In this document: positions 4,608 to 10,303 of the stretch, one piece after another
Numbering within the stretch: the first letter of the stretch is position 1
Layout: the number at the start of each line of letters is the position of its first letter
Assembly: GCA_021817655.1 (NCBI GenBank)
Contig: JAKAGE010000020.1
Location: forward strand, 1 to 12,280
DNA length: 12,280 nt
Source of the DNA: a bacterium
GTDB lineage: Bacteria > Patescibacteriota > Minisyncoccia > UBA6257 > 2-01-FULL-56-20
Direction: 5' to 3'
Program-made: the position numbers and the translations under genes
The notes under the pieces: model-generated
Database searches by the model: none
What the model saw: the letters and a program-made list of their open reading frames with translations, nothing else
Told to the model about the DNA's origin: nothing

Positions 4608-7322
4608 TTATTGGCAGCTGTCGCAAAGGTTCGCTTCCGCAGGGTCGGATGGCGGCATGATGCGCGGCGCGCTCGCCCCGGGAGCGGGGGATGGCGACGT
4701 CGCCTGCGGTCTCGTCGCCGGCTGCACGAGCGGCTGCTGCGGTGCGGGCTTGGCTCCGGCGAACGGCCTGGCCGCTTTTACTGGCATCGCGTCGATGGGC
4801 GCCTGTGCCGCACTCATCGGTCCGAGTTTTGCCTCGGCGGTCGTCGCCGTCACGGGCACCTTCGCGAACGGCGCGACGGATTCCACGGGGATCGCGGGGA
4901 CGGCTGCTGCCGGCTGCGCTGCCGCGGGCGCTTCGGCCGCGGCCTCCATCACCGCCGCGAATCCGCGCTTGCCCATCGCCGCGGCTTTGTTGACCTGCAC
5001 GGTCGACTGCTCGGCGGTATGCCGGGGCTTCATGTGGAGATAGTAGGTCGACTTCACGCCCTTCCTCCATGCGGCCGTGTAGATGTCGAGCGTTTCGCCG
5101 ATGTCGCGCGTTTCGAGGTACATGTTGCGCGAGAGCGCCTGGTCGATCCACTTCTGCGCGCGCGCGGCCACTTCGATGAACGCGTACGGGGACGTGCTGA
5201 ACGATGTCTTGTAGACCTCGCGAAGGTGTGCGGGGATCTCATCGATCGCCGTGATGTCGCCCTGGTCGGCGATGATGCGGTCCTTCACCTTCTCCCACAG
5301 GCCGAGGTTCTTGAGATCGTTCGCGAGATTGTGGTTGAGGTCCATGTATTTCCCGGAGATCTTGTTGCGCGAGAAGACCTGCGCGAAGCGCGGATCGATG
5401 CCCGGGGTCGTGCCGGCGACGAGCCCGATGTTCGCGTTCGGCGCGACGGCCATCAGGGTCGCGTTGCGCATGCCCCGCTTCACCTTCTCGCGGAGCGTGT
5501 CCCAGTTGAGCCCTTTGTAATGGTGCGACTTGTCCACGGTGAGCTCCATGCCGCGATCCTTCTCGAGCGCCGCGATCGAATCGATCGGCACCATGCCCTT
5601 CGACCATCCCGACCCCTTGAAGTTCGGATACGCGCCGCGCTCGGCCGCGAGGTTCGCGCTCTCGTCGATCGCGACGTAGCTCACGAACTCGAAGATGCGG
5701 TCCGCGAAATCCCACGCGTGCGGGCTGTCGTACGCCATGCCGAACTTCTCGAGCACGTCCGCGAAGCCCATGACGCCGAGGCCGACCGCGCGGTTCTCCT
5801 TGTCCGCGTGCTCCGCCTCCGCGATCGGGAGCGTGTTGATGTCGATCAGGTCGTCGAGCTGGCGGATCGCATAGCGTACGCTCGACTCGAGCTTTTCCCA
5901 GTCCACCTGCTTGTTATGGATGTGCGCGGCGAGGTTGAGCGATGCGAGGTTGCAGACGGCGATGTTCTCGCGGTCCTGCGGGAGGCAGATCTCCGTGCAG
6001 AGGTTCGACATGTGGATCGTGCCGGTATTGTTGTTCAGCGCACGCAGGTTGATCGGGTCCTTCCAGGTGAGCCACGGGTGCGATGTGCCCTGGAGGGCGA
6101 CCAGGATCTGGCGGTACTGCTCCTCGGCCGGGACCTTCTTGAACACGCGGAGCTCGCCCCGCTCCGCCTTCTCTATGTATTCCGCATAGCGTTTGCTGAA
6201 CGCCGTGCCGTAGAGCTCGACGAGGTCCGGGGTTTCCTTCGGGTCGAACATGTACCACATCTCGTGATTCTCGACGCGGCGCATGAACTCGTCGGAGATG
6301 AACGCCGCCGTGTCCGCCGTGCGCATGCGCATGTAATCGTCGCCGGCGTTGTGCTTCCAGTCGATGAATTCGGGAAAGTCGTAATGCCAGTTCTCCATGT
6401 AGAAGCAGAGCGCGCCTTTCTTCTTCCCGCCGCGCTGGATCGCGCGGATCGCCGTGTCGACGATCTTTGCGAACGGCGTCGGGCCCGACGACGGCGTGTT
6501 GTTCGACGAGAGCGGGGAGCCGGTCGCGCGCAGTTTCGTCACCGAAAGGCCGATGCCGCCCGACGCCTTCGAGAGCATCATCACGTCCGCGACGGACTTC
6601 GCGATGTGCTGCATGTCGTCCTCCATCTGCATGAGGAAGCAGTTCGAGAGCGAGGGGCGCGTGGTGCCGGCGCCGATGTTCGTCGATCCGCCGGAGATGT
6701 ATTCGTGCTGGGACATCTTGTCATAAAAGCGCTTCGCCCAGAGCGTCGGATCCTTTTCATTGAACGAAAGCCCCATCGCGACGCGCATGAAGAAATACTG
6801 CGGCGTCTCATACGGCTGCTCGCTCTTGTCCTTGATCGAATAGCGGTGGAGGAGCGTCGAGAGGCCGCTGTAGAGGAAGAGCTCGTCGCGCCCGATCTCG
6901 AGCTCGGCCGCGAGCGCTTTGAGATCGAACTTCTCGAGCATGCGCGGATCGAGCAGCCCGTCGTCCACCCCCTTCTTCACCCACGCCGGAAACGTTTCGC
7001 GGTGTTTTTTGCGCAAAACCTCCTGGCTGTTCTCGTAATCTCCCACGACGCGCCGGTACACGGTCTTCAAAAGGAGGCGTACGGCGACCTTGTCGTATTC
7101 GATGTCCTCCTTTATGTTCTGGACGGCGGCGTTGATGGTCGCCTGGTCCATTTCCTCCGTCGTGATCCCGTCATAAAGCGTGAGGCGCGTTTCGGTGGCG
7201 ATCTGCGTGACCATGCTGATGGCGTCGGGAAGCCCGGCGCAGGCACGTTCGATCGACCGGTTGATCTTGTCCGCGTTGAAGGGCTCGCGGGTGCCGTCGC
7301 GCTTTGTGATGGTGAGCTCCAT
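4608..7322 (-). CDS. nrdA: Ribonucleotide reductase large (catalytic) subunit, class I
   Basis: 904 residues. It reduces ribonucleoside diphosphates in the cytoplasm together with NrdB. Residues 1 to about 95 form an ATP cone (TKRDGTREPFNADKINRSIE), the site for overall dATP/ATP control. Catalytic residues are all present: C228 (LSNCFL) and C457 (VCNL) as the redox pair, N440/C442/E444 (SNLCTEI) at the active site, Y760-Y761 (STYYLHM) for radical transfer, and the C-terminal CDSC (C900, C903) that re-reduces the active site. Between YY and the CxxC lie about 138 residues, mostly Ala/Pro-rich, against about 22 in E. coli. The frame stays open upstream to 7505, but homology begins with MELTITKRDG, so 7322 is chosen. 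There is no Shine-Dalgarno. nrdB follows 49 bases downstream. Confidence 0.97.
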   Translation of the reverse strand: MELTITKRDGTREPFNADKINRSIERACAGLPDAISMVTQIATETRLTLYDGITTEEMDQATINAAVQNIKEDIEYDKVAVRLLLKTVYRRVVGDYENSQEVLRKKHRETFPAWVKKGVDDGLLDPRMLEKFDLKALAAELEIGRDELFLYSGLSTLLHRYSIKDKSEQPYETPQYFFMRVAMGLSFNEKDPTLWAKRFYDKMSQHEYISGGSTNIGAGTTRPSLSNCFLMQMEDDMQHIAKSVADVMMLSKASGGIGLSVTKLRATGSPLSSNNTPSSGPTPFAKIVDTAIRAIQRGGKKKGALCFYMENWHYDFPEFIDWKHNAGDDYMRMRTADTAAFISDEFMRRVENHEMWYMFDPKETPDLVELYGTAFSKRYAEYIEKAERGELRVFKKVPAEEQYRQILVALQGTSHPWLTWKDPINLRALNNNTGTIHMSNLCTEICLPQDRENIAVCNLASLNLAAHIHNKQVDWEKLESSVRYAIRQLDDLIDINTLPIAEAEHADKENRAVGLGVMGFADVLEKFGMAYDSPHAWDFADRIFEFVSYVAIDESANLAAERGAYPNFKGSGWSKGMVPIDSIAALEKDRGMELTVDKSHHYKGLNWDTLREKVKRGMRNATLMAVAPNANIGLVAGTTPGIDPRFAQVFSRNKISGKYMDLNHNLANDLKNLGLWEKVKDRIIADQGDITAIDEIPAHLREVYKTSFSTSPYAFIEVAARAQKWIDQALSRNMYLETRDIGETLDIYTAAWRKGVKSTYYLHMKPRHTAEQSTVQVNKAAAMGKRGFAAVMEAAAEAPAAAQPAAAVPAIPVESVAPFAKVPVTATTAEAKLGPMSAAQAPIDAMPVKAARPFAGAKPAPQQPLVQPATRPQATSPSPAPGASAPRIMPPSDPAEANLCDSCQ

Positions 7323-7381
7323 GATGGGGAAAGAAAGGAAAGAAGTTCGTTTATTGATTCGACGTTTTTTGAGGTAAAAGT

Positions 7382-7387
7382 ATTCTA
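7382..7387 (-). promoter_or_regulatory. Possible -10 element of nrdAB
   Basis: TAGAAT on the minus strand, 59 bases before the nrdA ATG. It differs from TATAAT by one base; no good -35 hexamer lies at 16-18 bases, and the TG element is shifted by one. It is the best candidate close to the gene but remains weak. Confidence 0.35.
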
Positions 7388-7416
7388 CACCGCAGGCGCA
7401 AAAATCCGCCCGCGGC

Positions 7417-7425
7417 TGTGGATAA
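7417..7425 (-). promoter_or_regulatory. Consensus DnaA box upstream of nrdA
   Basis: TTATCCACA on the minus strand is a perfect DnaA-box consensus. It lies 29 bases upstream of the candidate -10 and 94 bases upstream of the nrdA start, where a bound regulator could act. In E. coli, DnaA binds the nrdAB promoter. Function here is inferred. Confidence 0.5.
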
Positions 7426-7562
7426 CCCGGCCGGGCGCTTGGACAAACGGAACGATAAATGGCCGTATGGTGCCATGTTCCCAAAAACGCTTTTTCAGGG
7501 ACCAAAAAACGACAATAATCTTGTCATTTTTTTTCTTTGCGCGCCGTTCGCGGTCCTGCTTT

Positions 7563-7585
7563 CCCGAAAATCGGAAGTTTTCGGG
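7563..7585. repeat. Perfect 8-bp inverted repeat
   Basis: CCCGAAAA (7563-7570) and TTTTCGGG (7578-7585) flank the 7-base loop TCGGAAG. It could be an operator or an RNA hairpin. Confidence 0.6.
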
Positions 7586-7618
7586 GCGATCGTCTGACGG
7601 AGCGATTGTCGTCCCGGT

Positions 7619-7686
7619 CCCGGAGGCGGAATCCGGAGGAAAATTCATTTTTTTGAAAATCCTTTCCGCGAAGTCCCGCCTCCGGG
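7619..7686. repeat. Perfect 11-bp inverted repeat with a 46-base loop
   Basis: CCCGGAGGCGG (7619-7629) and CCGCCTCCGGG (7676-7686) are exact reverse complements. The enclosed stretch is itself roughly symmetric around a run of seven T, with TTCA/TGAA arms. Confidence 0.6.
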
Positions 7687-7714
7687 GCGATTTTGGGAAA
7701 ATAAATGGCTTTTG

Positions 7715-7834
7715 GCGGAGGCCGGTCTGGGTACGTCGTTCCATCGGCCGGACCTCCGCATATTCTTACCGCCTGCCGGCGGGTTTCTTTCAGGCGGGCG
7801 TCGGCGCGGCCCCTTGACGGATTTCGGAGGTCCG
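7715..7834. repeat. Three-armed inverted repeat set with mutually exclusive stems
   Basis: Arm 1 GCGGAGGCCGG (7715-7725) pairs with arm 2 (7748-7759) through 11 pairs with one bulged A. Arm 2 CGGACCTCCG (7749-7758) also pairs perfectly over 10 bases with arm 3 CGGAGGTCCG (7825-7834). Arms 1 and 3 therefore compete for arm 2, an arrangement seen in attenuators, though the same layout could be multiple protein-binding sites. Confidence 0.5.
7769..7790 (+). terminator. Possible intrinsic terminator inside the spacer
   Basis: CCGCC-TGCC-GGCGG (7769-7782) followed by GTTTCTTT. No annotated gene lies upstream on this strand, so if real it would end a non-coding transcript from the spacer. An alternative 7-bp stem CCGCCTG/CAGGCGG (7769-7775 with 7791-7797) competes with it. 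Confidence 0.3.
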
Positions 7835-7864
7835 CTCGGTTTTAGACATTTTTAACCGCCTGCG

Positions 7865-7873
7865 TGGTATGGT
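7865..7873 (+). promoter_or_regulatory. Probable extended -10 promoter of the surface-protein operon
   Basis: TGGTATGGT fits TGnTATAAT with two mismatches in the hexamer. It ends 6 bases before the ATG at 7880, the same spacing as the perfect promoter at 3526-3534, so a leaderless mRNA is expected. TAGACA lies 19 bases upstream as a poor -35. Confidence 0.45.
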
Positions 7874-7879
7874 TGCCGC

Positions 7880-9676
7880 ATGAAATACAAAAAATTTGTT
7901 GCGGCCGCCGCGGTTCTCGCCGCGATCCCGGCAATCGTTGCGTCGGCGGCATATTTTTCACCGGAAGCGCTCGGCGCATTCTTTGGCGGCGGCCGCACGG
8001 GAGAAAATATCCTTGAAATCGCAGCGGAACAGTCCGCGGTCGCGTCCGATACGGCGCTTTCCGCGCCGGATAATTCGATGACGGCGATCGCGGTAGCTGA
8101 TGCGCCGGCGCCGAGCGCTTCGGTGGGGACGAAAGCGAAGAAATCCGTAATGAAGGGTGACGACGGGCCGCCGTTCGGGGAAATGGCGCAGGGTTTCGAT
8201 GCTGTTCCGGCGAGCGGTGATGTTGTTGCGGCGGAAAATGACGGGCATGCGGCCGGAGATGCGCCTGCGTCGGATGCGTCGGATGATCGAGGAGTTCAAA
8301 GCAGCAGCGCGACGGCACTTCCCGCGCCGGGATCAGCCGGACGGCCGCCGGCGCCACTTCTTTCGCCGTCATGCGCGTTTCCGTCCGATCCGTCCGCCGT
8401 CACGACGACAAAGAGCGTGATCTTCAACGAGATCGCATGGATGGGGTCGTCTTCGTCGTCTGCCGATGAATGGATCGAACTGAAGAACGATTCCGGTGGT
8501 GCGATCGATCTGGCGGGATGGAAACTTTCCGATCTTTCCGGACGGATAAAAATAAATTTTACGGAAGGCGATGCGGTCCCTTCGGCAGGGCTCTTTCTCC
8601 TCGTCCATTCGGGTGCGCTCGACGGAATCGATACGGGTGCGGTCGTGAAAAAGAAATATGCCGGAGAGCTTTCCAATGGAGGCGATGAGCTTGCGTTGCT
8701 CGATCCGCGATGCGCCGTTTCCGATTATCTCGATGCGCTGAACGGGTGGTCCGGCGGCGACAACAAGACGAAAGCGACGCTCGAGCGCGATGCGGATGAC
8801 GGCGGATGGCACACGAGCGCATCGCCGGGCGGAACGCCCGGCATGGAAAATTCCGCCGGGCCGCCTCCGCCGGATTATGCGCTCACGGTTTCGTTCAGCG
8901 GCGCGGGGGGCGATGCGGTCATAAGCGATCCGCAGGGAGTCGCTTGCGGCGCGAGCTGTTCCGGGATGTTTCCTGCGGGCACGACGGTCACGCTCACGCC
9001 GGTCGCAGGGAGGAACGCCGTGTTCGAAAGTTGGTCCGGTCCGTGTTACGGAGAGACGGTCTGTTCGCTTGTGGTCGAGCACGATACCGCGCTTGCGGCG
9101 AATTTCCGGTCGACGCTCCCGGCGCTGCAAGATATGGGGAGTGCGGCAACCTCATCCGCCGGCATCGATGCGGTGTCCGCTGCTGCTACGGAGGGTTCAT
9201 CGGCGATCGCTTCGGGGAGCGTGCTTATTGCGGCCGTGCAGACCGCCGGCGCCTCCGCGGACAATGATCTTGTCAGACTCATCAATCCTACGGGCGGCGC
9301 TATTGATATAAGCGGATGGAAGCTGCGCAAGCGTTCGAAGACCGGCGCCGACTATCCATTAAAGACGTTTCCCGGCGGGAGCGGCATCGCGCCGGGCGGG
9401 TCGTTCATCTGGGCGAATGCCGGCGGCGGTTTTGCAGAGAGCGTTCATGCCGATGTCTCGAGCTCGGAAACGCTTTCCGCGGACAATAGCGTCGCGCTCA
9501 TGGACGCGTCGGGGGCGGTGATCGACGCGGTGGCGTGGGGTGAGGGGAGCGGGCAGTACGGCGAAGGGGCTCCGTATCCTACGGATCCTGTGCCGGGCCA
9601 GCAGTTGGTGCGTCGTTCGCCGGGCGGCGCGCCGGCGGACACGGGCGATAATGCAAATGATTTTATCCTTCAATAA
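7880..9676 (+). CDS. Exported lamin-tail / InlB-like repeat / lamin-tail surface protein
   Basis: 598 residues. The N terminus MKYKKF plus a hydrophobic stretch (7-24) is a signal peptide, with likely cleavage after VASA, or an anchor. Residues about 30-175 are an Ala/Ser/Pro/Asp-rich low-complexity region. Domain order after that: lamin-tail domain 1 (about 179-320: VIFNEIAWMG, DEWIELKN, DLAGWKLSD); a divergent InlB B-repeat-like domain (about 332-409: GTTVTLTPVAGRNAVFESWS) with four cysteines C356, C360, C389 and C395 that could form two disulfides; and lamin-tail domain 2 (about 447-555: NDLVRLINP, DISGWKLRKR, VIDAVAWGEG). In bacteria such domains occur in secreted and surface proteins; the ligand is unknown. 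The gene ends in tandem TAA TAA and is 24 bases before the next gene, so they are probably co-transcribed. The ATG at 7880 is set by the signal peptide and nearby -10. Confidence 0.9.
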   Translation: MKYKKFVAAAAVLAAIPAIVASAAYFSPEALGAFFGGGRTGENILEIAAEQSAVASDTALSAPDNSMTAIAVADAPAPSASVGTKAKKSVMKGDDGPPFGEMAQGFDAVPASGDVVAAENDGHAAGDAPASDASDDRGVQSSSATALPAPGSAGRPPAPLLSPSCAFPSDPSAVTTTKSVIFNEIAWMGSSSSSADEWIELKNDSGGAIDLAGWKLSDLSGRIKINFTEGDAVPSAGLFLLVHSGALDGIDTGAVVKKKYAGELSNGGDELALLDPRCAVSDYLDALNGWSGGDNKTKATLERDADDGGWHTSASPGGTPGMENSAGPPPPDYALTVSFSGAGGDAVISDPQGVACGASCSGMFPAGTTVTLTPVAGRNAVFESWSGPCYGETVCSLVVEHDTALAANFRSTLPALQDMGSAATSSAGIDAVSAAATEGSSAIASGSVLIAAVQTAGASADNDLVRLINPTGGAIDISGWKLRKRSKTGADYPLKTFPGGSGIAPGGSFIWANAGGGFAESVHADVSSSETLSADNSVALMDASGAVIDAVAWGEGSGQYGEGAPYPTDPVPGQQLVRRSPGGAPADTGDNANDFILQ

Positions 9677-9700
9677 TAAAAGGAACATACGAATGGCCGG

Positions 9701-10303
9701 ATGTCGTCGAGAAAAAAAATCATATGGTGGATGTCCGGAGCGGCGGTCGCTGTGACCGTTATTGCGACGGTGATGGTGGCGGCGGGCCGCGACGGTTCGA
9801 CGGAGATTTCTCCGTCGGCGAACGGAGAACTTGCATCTCCGACGGCAATGGATCGGGTCACAGGGGAAGGATTTGCGGTCGCAGTGCCCGCGAAATGGCG
9901 CATCGAGCGCACCGCTTCCGATTCGCTTGCGGTATACGATCGCGACCCGTCATTCGCCGGGGCAACTTCCACGGCATGCAAGATCGAGGTATCCGCATTC
10001 CCATTCTCTTCGTCGGATGACGAGAGCGCATGGATCGCGGCGCGTATCGGCGCCGATCCGAGCGTGGCGGTCGTTGAAGAGTCGAGCGGTGACATTGCGG
10101 TGAATGGCGGCACCGGCGTGCAGTGGAATGGGACGATCGACGGCGCCCCTATGACGCTGGTCTATGCGTTCAGCCGCGATCATGCATACGAGATCGCGCC
10201 ATCCGTCATCGGCAGTCTGTCGTCTGCCGATGACGGATGGGGAGGCAATACCCAATGCGACGATGCGCTCGACGCATTCGTCGCTCAATTTTCAATGCAA
10301 TGA
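9701..10303 (+). CDS. Membrane-anchored extracytoplasmic protein, PsbP-like pattern
   Basis: 200 residues. MSSRKKIIWW followed by a hydrophobic segment (11-28) is a typical N-terminal anchor with the remainder outside. After a short linker, GEGFAVAVPAKWRIER (55-70) resembles the opening strand of PsbP-like/Mog1 folds (F-x-V-x-x-P-x-W), and strands such as VQWNGTIDGAPMTLVYAF continue the pattern. The fold is a guess; no function can be named. C93 and C186 may form a disulfide. In-frame upstream codons offer no alternative start. The AAAGGA at 9679-9684 is 16 bases from the ATG, too far for a normal Shine-Dalgarno. The TGA stop overlaps the next ATG by 4 bases (ATGA), indicating translational coupling with the M23 peptidase. 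Confidence 0.82.
   Translation: MSSRKKIIWWMSGAAVAVTVIATVMVAAGRDGSTEISPSANGELASPTAMDRVTGEGFAVAVPAKWRIERTASDSLAVYDRDPSFAGATSTACKIEVSAFPFSSSDDESAWIAARIGADPSVAVVEESSGDIAVNGGTGVQWNGTIDGAPMTLVYAFSRDHAYEIAPSVIGSLSSADDGWGGNTQCDDALDAFVAQFSMQ

Larger units (their letters stand above)
7323..7879. other. 557-base spacer between divergent nrdA and surface-protein operon, rich in inverted repeats
   Basis: No convincing protein gene. The nrdA-proximal third has the candidate -10 and the DnaA box. The middle and right parts (7563-7835) hold several perfect or near-perfect inverted repeats, listed separately, and a hairpin followed by TTTCTTT at 7769-7790. Open frames here (for example 7385-7744 on the minus strand) have no recognisable domain. 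The right edge carries the promoter of the 7880 gene. The density of stems could reflect a structured RNA, but no known RNA family is recognised. Confidence 0.5.

Noticed and set aside
3695..4660. 321-codon open frame opposite nrdB
   Set aside because: Same reason: antisense to a clear NrdB, low-information composition.
7323..7505. Upstream in-frame extension of nrdA to an ATG at 7505
   Set aside because: The extra 61 residues have no family similarity and cross the candidate -10 and DnaA box; the ATP cone begins normally at 7322.
7511..7534. GACAA-TAATC-TTGTC followed by eight T, terminator-like
   Set aside because: Only a 5-pair AT-rich stem, and no gene upstream on the plus strand to terminate; likely chance in an AT-rich patch.
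7385..7744. 119-codon ORF on the minus strand in the spacer
   Set aside because: No domain, biased basic composition, overlaps inverted repeats and the DnaA box; no promoter or start context.
4584..7817. Very long open frame (1077 codons) on the plus strand opposite nrdA
   Set aside because: It is antisense to nrdA, whose domain motifs are unmistakable. The product is Arg/Val/Asp/His-rich without domains, typical of a GC-rich gene's shadow frame.
9693..9755. 20-codon ORF with a well-spaced AAAGGA just ahead of the PsbP-like gene
   Set aside because: Out of frame with the real gene and overlapping it; composition gives no sign of a real peptide. It could influence translation of the 9701 start but there is no direct evidence.
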